A stretch of 17,032 nt of DNA from QYQL01 sp041674265 (GTDB lineage: Bacteria > Verrucomicrobiota > Verrucomicrobiia > Chthoniobacterales > Terrimicrobiaceae): positions 1-17,032 of the forward strand of contig JBAYWC010000058.1 in the NCBI GenBank assembly GCA_041674265.1, written 5' to 3'. Position numbers and translations under genes: made by a program. Positions 6,355 to 14,888 of the stretch are shown in pieces. The notes below the pieces were generated by a model that saw only the letters and a list, made by a program, of their open reading frames with translations, ran no database searches and was not told the DNA's origin. Within the stretch, counting starts at the first letter, position 1. Each line of letters begins with the position of its first letter.

Positions 6355-9300
6355 TCATCGAAACCGCCAGGTGTAGGTTGCGCCGACATTGAAAAAGCCG
6401 TATTCCTCGCGCTCTGTCATCAGATCCCAATGATCCATGAGCCTGAGCCTTCCCGGCATGGGAGCCCGCTCTCCCGGCGGGCGCGGAAGCATCGCCTGAA
6501 TCTGGAGAGGGCTTAGCGCACCCGGCAGGGCGAGTGGCCTGGAAAATGAACGCAGGAACATGCCCTGCCCCGCGGCTGGTTCCCAGAAACCGGGTCCGGA
6601 TGCCCGGTCTTCCGCCGCAATTTCCGTCATCAGAAGCAGGATGATCGACTCTTGTGGAAGCTGGGGTTCCGAACGCAAGATCAGCTTCCTTTCGTTCAAC
6701 GGCCCGAAGGCGTAGGCCTGGACTTCAAAGTCGGGTGTTTGCGCCGTTCCGCGGACGTCGAGCAGCGGGATCCATGGGGAATCCGGCAAAAAATCCACGC
6801 GTCCATCGGGAATATTGATCGTGGTGGACGGCAGAAACGCCTGAACGTCCCTGAGGATGACGCGTCCCACGGGAACCGGTTGCCCGAGCGTTCCCTCCAG
6901 CCTGACATGCGGGATGATCTCGCCGGGCGCGATGTGTCCCTGGATCAGGAAGGGTGTCTCATTTTCGATTTTCAGATCCAGCGTCCAGCGGGCGAAGGGA
7001 TCCGGGATCGCCCCCGGTGTCCATGGCGGCTGAAAAGCGGTCTTCGCAGATTTCTCCTGGGCAACGGGCAAAAACGGGGTGATCTCGAAACGATGAGAGA
7101 TCCTGCCATCCACAAAGCGGATTGTTCCGCGGATTTCCCCTGCGGAATTGCCCCCCTTGAAGCCGGCCTCGACATTGGCGCGAAGTCTCATGCCGGCGCC
7201 CCGCGCGAAAGGGATTTTCACTCCACGGAACCGAAGATCCCACACCGGATTCGCGGGATTCGAGAGTCCGATGTCGCCGGAAATCTGGAACGGCCCCGAT
7301 CCGATGTCGCCACGGAGGCGCTCGATCCGCATGCGCTGACCGTCAAAGGCGAGCACCGCCTCCGTGTTCTCCACGGCGGGAATCCCGAAAGGCAATTCCA
7401 ATCCTCCGCCTTGCAATTCGATCCGTCCGTTCGTCTGTGGCGCCCCGATTGTTCCGGAGAATTCCAGCTTGCCGGAGACGGATCCGCCCAGGCACCCGAG
7501 GCGGGGAAGGAACGGACGGAAAACCGCCAGATCGGTCCGCGGAAAATCCAGCGCCGCATGGAATGACCCGGACGGATTCGTCCACTGCCAGTCGCCGGAC
7601 CCGGTGCGGACCAAGCCGAATGGCATGTGCGCCGAGATCGTCACGGACGGAAATTTCTTTGTCTCCAGCAGCCCGCTCAGCGAGGCGGCCCCGTCGTCCG
7701 CCGCGAATGTCATGCTCAGGGAGGAAGAAGGGACATCTGTGCCCGGCAGCTTCCAGAGAAGATCGTGGCCGGAAAGATCCCCTTTTGCGGAGAGCCGTGT
7801 CGGCGGGCCCCCCGCCTCCACATTCAGGCGCACCCGCCCCTCCAGCGGAACATCCTGGCCCGCCAATTGAAGCAACGCGCGGAGATCGAGTTCCTTGGGA
7901 GTGGCCAAACGGAGGTAAACTTCCCGCCCGGGATCGATGGCGGCGCGCCAGTCCTTGCCGCCAAGAACCGCAAAGAGATCCATCGGAACGAATGCCGACC
8001 CTTCGAGCAGGGAGGTGTGCCCGGATTTCAGTCCGACATCCTTCAAGGTGATTCCGGAACTCGCGACAGTCGCCCGCGAATCCAGTTTGAGCGGCCCGTT
8101 CTCGATCTCCAGTTTGGAAAAATAGAGGTTTTGTGGGGAGTAGGTGCCCATGAACCTGCCGGTGAGTCCCGCGGGGGTGACACCGGCGACAAAGTCCCGC
8201 AATTTCAGGTCGAAGGCTCCCGAATGGGATTTCCAATTCCCGTCTCCCTGCCACCGCATGTCGAGCGCTCCCGCGTAGATCTGCTCCGCGCCGGGGGCGT
8301 GAAAAGGCGCGAGGTAAACGGCCAGGTCCGCGATGCGGGCATCCAACTCCGCCGCATATTGGTGCGGAGCCCTGATCCCGACCGTGCCCCGCAGGGAGGC
8401 CGTGCCCTTTGGGGAATACAAATCGCAGACCACGACATCGATCTCGTTTTTCCGGAAGACGGATTCCACGCGGAGCGAGCTGGGAGGCAGGGACCGGAAG
8501 GCCACATCCGAGGCCTCGATGGTCAAAAAGCCATCCAATTCCCCCGGGTGACCGGTCATCGAGCCCGAGGCCGACAGGCGTCCCGAGGTCTCATCGAGCG
8601 GGCCTCCGAGCAATCCGGCCAGCGCGCCGAGCTCGTGGATGTCCGCATGGAAATTGACAAGGAAGGGGGATTGGGAAATTTGCGACCACCCTTCGGCCAG
8701 CGAGATCTCCCCGTTGAAATTCACGCTGTTCTTCTTTTGTCGCAGATCGAAATCCGTGACGACGAGCCTGCGGTGGATCAGGCTGGCTCCCACGACGAGC
8801 GATTCCCACCCGCGCTTGTTCCACTGGAAACCGTCCGCCATCAGGCGCAGCGAGGCCTCCGCATCGGCCGGGCGGGACGGATGCCCGCGATAGGTGAATC
8901 GTCCTTCGGCAAGCTTGCCGGTGATTTCACCGGGGATTCCCAGCAGCGGGGCGAGCTGGTCGAGCGGGATGTTGGACGCCCAGGCCGCCATGTCCAGCAG
9001 GCCGCCCGATGCCTGGAACGTCAGGTCGCTCCGGAGCGATCCGCCGAAGCACGCCGCGGTCAGGGAGACCGCGGGCCCGTCGGCGTGAAGAAAATCCAGG
9101 GAAAGGTTTTCGACCGTGATCCCCTGCGCCAGTTCCATTCCCGCAAGCCAGAGGGCGCCATTTTTCCATGCCGTGCGGGCCCGGATCGGTCCGAGCGATT
9201 TGGAATATCCCCCACGGTAAAGGGAAAATGAACCGGCCTCCATCTGCCCGGCAGCGATCTCGCTCAGGTTCAACGCAAAATCACGAAGCCGGCACTTCGC

Positions 9301-9819
9301 GTTTTTCCCCAACAATTCGAGGGTAGGAACTTCGAGGACGATTTCCCGCGGCAGCCACTTCCATGAGAACCACCCGGCTGTCTCATGGGGGGAGGGTCCG
9401 CCCGCGGAGAGGTCCCAGATTCCCGAAAGGCCCTTCACCGTCAAACTGCGAGCAAATCCTTCCTTGTCCGAGAAAAGGCCGGAGAACCCGCTCCAGTGCC
9501 ACTCGAAGCGCGGGATGTCCAGCGACGTCGCGAGTCCGCTCCCCGGAAGGGAGCGAAACTTCACTCCCTCGATGACGACCGGCCCATCGAGCCGGACGGC
9601 GACTTTTTCCGCGGAAAAGGACAAATGGTTGGCGGAGGACCATGTTTCCAAAACCTTGGTCAGAGCCCAGGAGAGGAGCAGGGGATGCAAAAACCAGACC
9701 AGCAGGGCCGCCCCGAGCGACGCGGGGATCCACGCTTGGCGGAACCTCGTCCGCAACGGCGCTGATTGGGGCTTCTGCACTGACATTTTTGCCAGTTTAC
9801 GCAGGTTCCTGCATTTCAA
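6355..9819 (-). CDS. TamB / AsmA-like translocation and assembly module protein
   Basis: TamB-like proteins are anchored in the inner membrane and span the periplasm as a long beta-taco groove; the family is implicated in outer-membrane protein assembly and in moving phospholipids to the outer membrane. This 1154-aa protein has one N-terminal membrane anchor (about 30-52, WIPASLGAALLVWFLHPLLLSW), then about 1000 residues of repeating beta-strand AsmA-like sequence. The C-terminal end has the TamB (DUF490) signature: GRVILRDVQAFLPSTTINIP, DGRVDFLPDSPWIPLLDVRG, then QESIILLLMTEI. TWRFR at the C-terminus resembles a terminal beta strand. It is shorter than E. coli TamB (about 1259 aa). No BamA-family partner (TamA) is adjacent. 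An alternative ATG at 9786 (MSVQKPQSAP) would shorten it by 11 residues; neither start has a clear Shine-Dalgarno. The gene diverges from an MlaD-like gene. Confidence 0.85.
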   Translation of the reverse strand: MKCRNLRKLAKMSVQKPQSAPLRTRFRQAWIPASLGAALLVWFLHPLLLSWALTKVLETWSSANHLSFSAEKVAVRLDGPVVIEGVKFRSLPGSGLATSLDIPRFEWHWSGFSGLFSDKEGFARSLTVKGLSGIWDLSAGGPSPHETAGWFSWKWLPREIVLEVPTLELLGKNAKCRLRDFALNLSEIAAGQMEAGSFSLYRGGYSKSLGPIRARTAWKNGALWLAGMELAQGITVENLSLDFLHADGPAVSLTAACFGGSLRSDLTFQASGGLLDMAAWASNIPLDQLAPLLGIPGEITGKLAEGRFTYRGHPSRPADAEASLRLMADGFQWNKRGWESLVVGASLIHRRLVVTDFDLRQKKNSVNFNGEISLAEGWSQISQSPFLVNFHADIHELGALAGLLGGPLDETSGRLSASGSMTGHPGELDGFLTIEASDVAFRSLPPSSLRVESVFRKNEIDVVVCDLYSPKGTASLRGTVGIRAPHQYAAELDARIADLAVYLAPFHAPGAEQIYAGALDMRWQGDGNWKSHSGAFDLKLRDFVAGVTPAGLTGRFMGTYSPQNLYFSKLEIENGPLKLDSRATVASSGITLKDVGLKSGHTSLLEGSAFVPMDLFAVLGGKDWRAAIDPGREVYLRLATPKELDLRALLQLAGQDVPLEGRVRLNVEAGGPPTRLSAKGDLSGHDLLWKLPGTDVPSSSLSMTFAADDGAASLSGLLETKKFPSVTISAHMPFGLVRTGSGDWQWTNPSGSFHAALDFPRTDLAVFRPFLPRLGCLGGSVSGKLEFSGTIGAPQTNGRIELQGGGLELPFGIPAVENTEAVLAFDGQRMRIERLRGDIGSGPFQISGDIGLSNPANPVWDLRFRGVKIPFARGAGMRLRANVEAGFKGGNSAGEIRGTIRFVDGRISHRFEITPFLPVAQEKSAKTAFQPPWTPGAIPDPFARWTLDLKIENETPFLIQGHIAPGEIIPHVRLEGTLGQPVPVGRVILRDVQAFLPSTTINIPDGRVDFLPDSPWIPLLDVRGTAQTPDFEVQAYAFGPLNERKLILRSEPQLPQESIILLLMTEIAAEDRASGPGFWEPAAGQGMFLRSFSRPLALPGALSPLQIQAMLPRPPGERAPMPGRLRLMDHWDLMTEREEYGFFNVGATYTWRFR

Positions 9820-9870
9820 TCCAGTTCAGCCTTGATGCCGTGTCCCTCCCGATTTAGACATCCGGGATAT

Positions 9871-9877
9871 GGAGGTG
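9871..9877 (+). promoter_or_regulatory. Ribosome binding site fixing a TTG start for the MlaD-like gene
   Basis: GGAGGTG is a near-perfect Shine-Dalgarno sequence and stands 8 nt before TTG 9886. The upstream in-frame ATG (9835) has no such site. This is one of only two strong ribosome binding sites I see in the window. Confidence 0.7.
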
Positions 9878-9885
9878 CCGGGGTA

Positions 9886-10833
9886 TTGAAAAAGCGGGCG
9901 TCCGACGCGTGGATCGCCATTTCGGTGATCGCCAGCAGCGTCGTGCTGTTCATCGCGCTCGTCATGGGCCTGGGCGGCAGGGTTCTCGTGCATGACGGGC
10001 ATGCCGTTCGTGTCAGGTTTCACGATATCACCGGCATCAAAGTCAGCTCGCAGGTGAAATTTGCCGGAGCCCCCGCAGGCTCGGTCTCGGGCGTTCGCAT
10101 GCTTACCGCCACCGAGCGCGCCGCCGATCCGAATCACCTTGTGGAGATTGCCCTCAATCTTTTCCGGGACATTCCCCCGTTGACAAAAAATGCCCGTGTG
10201 AGCGTCGCGGCAGACACGCTTTTGAGCGACAAGTTTGTCCTGCTGCAGGACGAAGGCACGGGAGCCCCGCTTCTCGCGGAAGGGGAGGTTCTCAACGGCA
10301 TCACCCCCATAACCTTCGACAAGCTCGCGAGGAATGTGGATGACGCCATCGACGGCCTCCGGAAGACGATTGGCGGGGACGCGCCCGAAAAGGCCGGGGA
10401 TTTGTTCACGAAGATCGACCTGATCGTTGAAAGCACGCAAAACCTCCTCGCCGAGCTGAAGCCTGTGGTGAAGGACGCGGGGCTCGTCGTGTCCGACGCC
10501 AAAGCCGTCATGTCCGACACCCGCTCGCTTGTCTCGGACAACAAAGAGCGCATCGAACGGGCTATCACCCGCTTCGACAGCGCCGCCGCGTCCATGGAAT
10601 CCCTCGCAAAAAAAAGCGAGGGCCTCATCCAGGACAACGCGAAAAACCTCTCCAGCGCGATCTCGGGGTTTCGTGTGACCGCGGAAAACCTGAAAGTGAC
10701 TTCGACCTACTCGAAGATTCTGCTCAGGGATCTGTGCGAGCGCCCCAGCCGGCTGCTCTGGGGCGGAAAGGCCCCCTCGCTTCCCAGCCAGCAGCAGATC
10801 CTCCAATCCCGCCAGCCGGTCCCGGATCGTTGA
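9886..10833 (+). CDS. MlaD-like MCE-domain protein
   Basis: MCE/MlaD proteins form periplasmic rings or tubes that carry lipids between membranes, usually with an ABC permease (MlaE) and ATPase (MlaF). The 315-aa product has a short basic N-terminus (MKKR), one membrane anchor (about 8-29, AWIAISVIASSVVLFIALVMG), an MCE domain at about 40-123 (VRVRFHDITGIKVSSQVKFAGAPAGSVSGV, then ARVSVAADTLLSDKFVLL), and a long Ala/Asp/Ser/Lys-rich helical tail (about 145-280) that looks coiled-coil. It ends with LRDLCERPSRLLWGGK, a familiar close of MCE proteins. I chose TTG 9886 because of GGAGGTG 8 nt upstream; a start at 9832 or 9835 would add about 17 residues. No mlaE, mlaF or mlaC is within the window. 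The gene is divergent from the TamB-like gene. Confidence 0.87.
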   Translation: MKKRASDAWIAISVIASSVVLFIALVMGLGGRVLVHDGHAVRVRFHDITGIKVSSQVKFAGAPAGSVSGVRMLTATERAADPNHLVEIALNLFRDIPPLTKNARVSVAADTLLSDKFVLLQDEGTGAPLLAEGEVLNGITPITFDKLARNVDDAIDGLRKTIGGDAPEKAGDLFTKIDLIVESTQNLLAELKPVVKDAGLVVSDAKAVMSDTRSLVSDNKERIERAITRFDSAAASMESLAKKSEGLIQDNAKNLSSAISGFRVTAENLKVTSTYSKILLRDLCERPSRLLWGGKAPSLPSQQQILQSRQPVPDR

Positions 10834-10872
10834 AAAGCGGCGCAGCGCGTCCCTCCCGGCCCGGATGGCAGA

Positions 10873-11490
10873 TCACATGATGTGGAGCGACTTCAGCAGG
10901 GCCTCGTTGATCTGGCCGTTCACGGGCAGCCCGTTTTGCGATTGATATTTTGCGATGGCTTTCTGCGTTTGTGGTCCGATGTCTCCATCGATCGGTCCGC
11001 CATAGTATCCCTTGCGCTGGAGTTCGACCTGCACGGAAACCTGGACGGGATAAGTCGCATACACCGGATAGGTGATGTAATACGGGCGGGCGATGACGCT
11101 CCACCCCGCATAGATTCCGATCGGAGCCACATAGGCCGTATTGACCACGACATTGGCCGGACGATAAACGCCCCCCCGGTAAATGTAACCGCTCCGGTAT
11201 CCGTTCCAGGTGGTGGAGGAACGACTGACCGTGCCGCCGTTCGGACCCTCTGCATTGACGCTGCCGGTGCCGAAACGACCGACCCTCGTGCCGGATGCAT
11301 CGTAGGTCCCGCCGTTCGGTCCTTCCGCGCTGACGCTGCCCGTGCCAAAGCGCCCGACTCTCACCCCTTCGGCATCCACAGAGCCGCCATTCGGACCCTC
11401 CCGCGATACGTTGAATCCGCCGGCTCGCGGACGCGCCATGGCGGAACTCAGGGGAAGAAGGACGATCAGGAACAGGGAGAGTTTCTTCAT
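10873..11490 (-). CDS. Secreted protein with GPNGG tandem repeats and a peptidoglycan-binding domain
   Basis: This is a 205-aa exported protein. Residues 1-20 form a signal peptide (MKKLSLFLIVLLPLSSAMAR) with likely cleavage after AMA. Residues 31-87 hold a 25-residue tandem repeat: EGPNGG-SVDAEGVRVGRFGTGSVSA, a second nearly identical unit (56-80), and the beginning of a third (81-87). A Tyr/Val-rich middle (95-150) follows. Residues about 152-203 match a PG_binding_1 domain: VELQRKGYYGGPIDGDIGPQ, then TQKAIAKYQSQNGLPVNG. Such domains bind cell-wall peptidoglycan, so the protein likely sits at the periplasmic wall; no enzymatic domain is present. The start is ATG 11490, where the signal peptide begins; the frame extends upstream to 11625, into the neighbour, without plausible coding. 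It is last in a minus-strand series, 52 bp after the propeller-like gene. Confidence 0.82.
   Translation of the reverse strand: MKKLSLFLIVLLPLSSAMARPRAGGFNVSREGPNGGSVDAEGVRVGRFGTGSVSAEGPNGGTYDASGTRVGRFGTGSVNAEGPNGGTVSRSSTTWNGYRSGYIYRGGVYRPANVVVNTAYVAPIGIYAGWSVIARPYYITYPVYATYPVQVSVQVELQRKGYYGGPIDGDIGPQTQKAIAKYQSQNGLPVNGQINEALLKSLHIM
11251..11400 (-). repeat. Two complete 75-bp tandem repeats within the peptidoglycan-binding-domain gene
   Basis: The units are 11326-11400 and 11251-11325, with a partial third unit to about 11231. They encode the 25-residue EGPNGG...GRFGTGS repeats. The units are close at both DNA and protein level, suggesting recent duplication and possible copy-number variation. 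Confidence 0.75.
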
Positions 11491-11542
11491 GCTGTTCAGG
11501 ATAGCGTGAAATCGGCCTCCTGCCCAATTGGATTTTTGGAAA

Positions 11543-13225
11543 TCACGGGATATCGATTCCGCCCGCATCCAGCGGAAGAATGTCGTCGAGCCCGGAGATC
11601 GAGAATTCCTCGGCGAACGAGCCATTGCCTTGGAGGAGACGGAGGGTGTCGGGTTTGTCCCCGCGGTGAATGACCACGCGGCGGATATCCGGCCGTGAGC
11701 TGACCTCCACTAACGGCAGCCCGTCCGGTGAGACGAGGCGGGAACCGGATGCGTCGAATTCCGCGCGCATGGCGAGGAAGTCGTGCTTTCCAGTGAGCGG
11801 ATTTTCCTTCAGCCGGTACCGCAGGTTTTTCTCCTGCGCGGCGCCGCCGGTATTCGCGGTCGGCATCCCATCCACGAAGCCGAAGGTTTCGGACTCGTGG
11901 AGCGTCCGCTCCCATTCGATCGTCCATTCACCGCTTTCCGCGCGTGCCATCACCCGCAGGCGCTGGAGACCGGGAAGCGATTCGAGCACGGCAAATTTTT
12001 CCGCGGTCCGGGAAGCGCGGATTTTTTCCGGTTTGGGATCGCTGCCCGCAGGCCTGAGCAAACGCAGGATCTCGCCACCAAACGAGGCCTGGCCGACAAA
12101 CGTCGTCCCGTTCTCGACCCCGACAAACCAAAAGGTTCCGGGTGTTCCGAGCGACACGCTTTTTGCAGCAGTCGGCAGGGCGACTTGCGTGAAGGATCCC
12201 TTCCGGATCCAGGCGCCATCCGGCGAGGCTCCGATGAGCGCGGAGCCATCGGCATCCATCGAGGTGAAAGGGGAGGGCGGGAACGCCGGGCTTGCCGGTG
12301 AGAGATCCGGAAGCACAGCCTCTGCCAGAACGCCACGGAAACTGGTGAACATGCAGGAGTCGTTTGCCGCCAGCGCCAGGGGGGGGGCGTCCGCTTCTTG
12401 GCGAATTCCCCTTATTTTCTTCCCGTCGTCGAGAGCATGGAGGCCGGCGCCTTCTTCGGTGACGACGAGGGCGGTTGAGGAATTCGCCGCCAGCAGAGGC
12501 GGAAACCTTGGCGAGGGCGCGAGCAACAGGCGTGAGGCCGCCGACCCGTCCAGAAGATGCCCGGCGGAACCTGTCTGCCGGAAGACCGGAATGGCTGACA
12601 AACCCCCGACCGTTTGCACGATCTTGCAGGACCAAAGAAATCCTTTGTCCGGAGAAAACCTCGCCAGCAAATTGCCATCTGTGGCAACACTGGCGAGAAG
12701 GATCACATCCCCGTTTTCGAGCAGGGAAAAATCCCCGATTCTCTCGAAGCCGGGAAATCCCGGGTCGGCCGCCCAGTCGTTGAAGAGGAAATTTTCGCCC
12801 GATACGCGCACGCCCTCGCCGATCAGGTAGCCCCGCACATGATAGTGCCCCGATGCCACCCGTTCCCCGGCATCGTTTTTTCCATCCCACGAGGTGATGA
12901 GTCCGTTGAGGCCGGTCCGGAAATCTTCTTCTTTGGCGAGCTGGTGCAAAGTGCGCGCGAGTTTCCCCGAGCTGTCAAAAACTCCGAGCGTGATCAGCCC
13001 GTCATCCGGAACCGCGAACTCCAGATCGTCTCCGGCCCGAAGGGAGGCGAGGGAGAGCAGCACCACCGCGGCAAAAAGGAACGCCGCCCCAACTCCCGCA
13101 TGTCTGACGCAAAGAGTCAGGGGGAACGGGCGTCCCGCCCGTTCGGAGACCGGACATCGTGTCGGAGGCAGTGCCTCACACGGGCGAGACGCCCATGCCC
13201 CCTGCGTATCGCTCGCCCGGATCAT
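11543..13225 (-). CDS. Secreted FlgD-fold / propeller-like protein of unknown function
   Basis: This is a 560-aa protein without an assigned function. After an unusual N-terminal segment (residues 1-42) comes a hydrophobic signal-like stretch, VGAAFLFAAVVLLSLASLRA (about 45-64), then a FlgD-type immunoglobulin-like domain at about 72-135: DDGLITLGVFDSSGKLARTL followed by LNGLITSWDGKNDAGERVASGHYHVRGY. The rest (about 140-560) is repetitive short beta-strand sequence with GD, DG and SPDG motifs, suggesting a beta-propeller, but no named repeat is certain. I chose ATG 13225 because GGAGGAGGA lies directly before it; the frame is open further upstream to 13405 but that overlaps the GH57 gene. Codons 9-41 lie inside a multi-hairpin repeat (13104-13200). 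If that insert is not translated, the true start could be a later CTG or GTG before the signal stretch. It follows the GH57 gene by 31 bp. Confidence 0.68.
   Translation of the reverse strand: MIRASDTQGAWASRPCEALPPTRCPVSERAGRPFPLTLCVRHAGVGAAFLFAAVVLLSLASLRAGDDLEFAVPDDGLITLGVFDSSGKLARTLHQLAKEEDFRTGLNGLITSWDGKNDAGERVASGHYHVRGYLIGEGVRVSGENFLFNDWAADPGFPGFERIGDFSLLENGDVILLASVATDGNLLARFSPDKGFLWSCKIVQTVGGLSAIPVFRQTGSAGHLLDGSAASRLLLAPSPRFPPLLAANSSTALVVTEEGAGLHALDDGKKIRGIRQEADAPPLALAANDSCMFTSFRGVLAEAVLPDLSPASPAFPPSPFTSMDADGSALIGASPDGAWIRKGSFTQVALPTAAKSVSLGTPGTFWFVGVENGTTFVGQASFGGEILRLLRPAGSDPKPEKIRASRTAEKFAVLESLPGLQRLRVMARAESGEWTIEWERTLHESETFGFVDGMPTANTGGAAQEKNLRYRLKENPLTGKHDFLAMRAEFDASGSRLVSPDGLPLVEVSSRPDIRRVVIHRGDKPDTLRLLQGNGSFAEEFSISGLDDILPLDAGGIDIP
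13104..13200. repeat. Multi-hairpin GC-rich repeat inside the 5' end of the propeller-like gene
   Basis: Four hairpins stand side by side: CTGAC (13104-13108) with GTCAG (13116-13120); GAACGGGCG (13124-13132) with CGCCCGTTC (13136-13144); GAGGCA (13165-13170) with TGCCTC (13172-13177); and GGGCG (13182-13186) with CGCCC (13190-13194). In the gene's frame the region reads WASRPCEALPPTRC and SERAGRPFPLTLCVRHAG. The opposite frame reads SHGRDAHAPC. I recognise these as translations of an intergenic repeat that recurs in Verrucomicrobiota and related genomes. Only one copy is present here, so dispersal cannot be shown from the window. Confidence 0.72.
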
Positions 13226-13235
13226 TCCTCCTCCG
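13226..13235 (-). promoter_or_regulatory. Strong Shine-Dalgarno before the propeller-like gene
   Basis: Read on the minus strand this is CGGAGGAGGA immediately before ATG 13225. The GGAGG core ends 4 nt before the start codon, somewhat close but workable. It supports translation starting upstream of the hairpin element at 13104-13200. Confidence 0.55.
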
Positions 13236-13256
13236 TTTTCATCTCTGTTCACCCGG

Positions 13257-14837
13257 TCAGATGTAATGCTTCCAGTCGATGTCCGGAAAGAGATTGTCGC
13301 GGGCCTCGCAGGCGGCGAGGAACCCTTCATCCTTGTTGCCTTCCACAAGCATTTCATGGAGCCGGGTGAATCGCAGCAGATGATCTTTTGTGCGCTGGGT
13401 GGCATATCCGGTCGCCGTTCCCGTTTTCATGAGGAAGGCCCAGTCGCTCGACTGCGCCAACAGGAGTTCCCTCGCCATCTGCTTGAGCGCGCGCTGGATG
13501 GATTTCGACCGGGTCTTCGCATGTTTCCGCGCGTCCTCCGCCATCCGGGCCGCGGCGGCATGAAGGTGCGGATAAATCCAGGAGTTGCAGCGGTCGAGCC
13601 ACACCTCCCAATAGCCCTTGTTTCCCCAGCTCGAGGGCGAGGGGGCCACCATTTGGAGGGTCGGATTCTCGGACAAATATATGCTCGGCGTCGTGAGCCG
13701 GAAGACGCTCTGGTCGAAGGCCGCCTTCCGCAGCAAAAGATCGAGAAACTCCGGTCCCTCGAACCACCAGTGGCCGAACAGCTCGGCATCGAACGGGCTG
13801 AGGACCAGCGGCTCCACCGGCAGGATCGAGCGGAGGTGCCCGATCTGGCGCTCGCGGTTGCGCACGAAATCCCCGGCATGGGCGTCCGCGGCCCCCATCG
13901 CCCATCCCCGGTTGTAAATCTCCTTGTGTTCGGACCCGGTGATCCGGTGATACTTGATCCCGGTGTTCCTGCGGTGCCCGACATTCGGAAAAACCTGGTG
14001 CAGGTAGTCCTCGGGAAGCTCGTTCCCGATGTCGCGGTAGAAATCCCGATAGGCGGGATCTCCCGGGTACCCCTCCCTCGCGCTCCAGACCTGCTTGCTC
14101 GATTCCCGGTCGCGCGCGATCACCGCGGGCCCGGCCGGGGTGAAGTAGGGCGAATAAATCGCAAACCTCGGACGAGGCTCGCCATACATGAGCCCGTGGG
14201 CATCCACGACGAACCACCGCAAATTGGCCTCCTGCAGGATCCGGTCGATCCCCGGCACATATCCGCATTCGGGCAGCCAGATGCCGGCGGGGTCGCGGCC
14301 GAAGCATTCGCGGTGATAATCCCTCCCGATGAAAATTTGGGCGCGCATCGCCTCCGGGAACGACTCCATGAGCGGAAGAAACCCGTGCGTGGCGGCGCAG
14401 GTGATGATCTCGATCATCCCCTCCTCCTGCAACTGGGCGAATGCCCCGACCACATCGCGGGCGATCTCCTTCGTGTAAAAGTCCCGGGCTCCGGTGAGCG
14501 TCCGGTGGTAGAACCGCGCGAGGTCGTTGAGGGCGCCGTTCCCTTCGGTGCGCTCGATCTCCCGCCGGGCCAGCTCCACCCCGCGGTGCAGATACCTCTC
14601 CGCCCGGTCCTGCAACAGCCCGTCCCGCAGCATCGCGCAGAGCGTCGGGGTCATCGTGAAGGTGACTTTCACCGCCACTTTTTCAAAGGCCAGGCGACGG
14701 AGGATTTTCAGCAGCGGGATGTAGGTCTCGGCGATCGCCTCGTAAAGCCAGTCTTCTTCAAAAAATTCGTCATGCTCCGGATGGCGGACCCATGGCAGGT
14801 GGGCATGAAGAAGGAGAGCGAGGGAGCCTTTGTGCAT
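13257..14837 (-). CDS. GH57 family 1,4-alpha-glucan (glycogen) branching enzyme
   Basis: GH57 branching enzymes cut alpha-1,4-glucan chains and reattach them by alpha-1,6 bonds in glycogen synthesis, in the cytoplasm. The 526-aa product begins MHKGSLALLLHAHLPWVRHP (GH57 motif 1, HAHLP) followed by DEFFEEDWLYEAIAETYIPLL. Motif 3 is GIWLPECGY, with the expected nucleophile Glu190. Motif 4 is LSPFDAELFGHWWFEGPEF, with the expected acid/base Asp350. The C-terminal helical DUF1957-type region includes QMARELLLAQSSDWAFLM and ends near FPDIDWKHYI. Length and motif spacing fit the bacterial/archaeal branching enzyme group better than 4-alpha-glucanotransferases or amylopullulanases. I chose ATG 14837 because family similarity begins there; ATG 14852 and TTG 14876 are possible longer starts. 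It lies 51 bp after the hydrolase gene. No other glycogen gene is in the window. Confidence 0.9.
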   Translation of the reverse strand: MHKGSLALLLHAHLPWVRHPEHDEFFEEDWLYEAIAETYIPLLKILRRLAFEKVAVKVTFTMTPTLCAMLRDGLLQDRAERYLHRGVELARREIERTEGNGALNDLARFYHRTLTGARDFYTKEIARDVVGAFAQLQEEGMIEIITCAATHGFLPLMESFPEAMRAQIFIGRDYHRECFGRDPAGIWLPECGYVPGIDRILQEANLRWFVVDAHGLMYGEPRPRFAIYSPYFTPAGPAVIARDRESSKQVWSAREGYPGDPAYRDFYRDIGNELPEDYLHQVFPNVGHRRNTGIKYHRITGSEHKEIYNRGWAMGAADAHAGDFVRNRERQIGHLRSILPVEPLVLSPFDAELFGHWWFEGPEFLDLLLRKAAFDQSVFRLTTPSIYLSENPTLQMVAPSPSSWGNKGYWEVWLDRCNSWIYPHLHAAAARMAEDARKHAKTRSKSIQRALKQMARELLLAQSSDWAFLMKTGTATGYATQRTKDHLLRFTRLHEMLVEGNKDEGFLAACEARDNLFPDIDWKHYI

Positions 14838-14888
14838 GGACGCACAAAACATACCCGTGGCGGAATGAGGCGACAAGAACGGAAGCGG

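Noticed and set aside
7627..9231. A 534-aa open frame on the + strand
   Set aside because: It lies fully antisense to the TamB-like gene and has no family similarity; composition is typical of a shadow frame.
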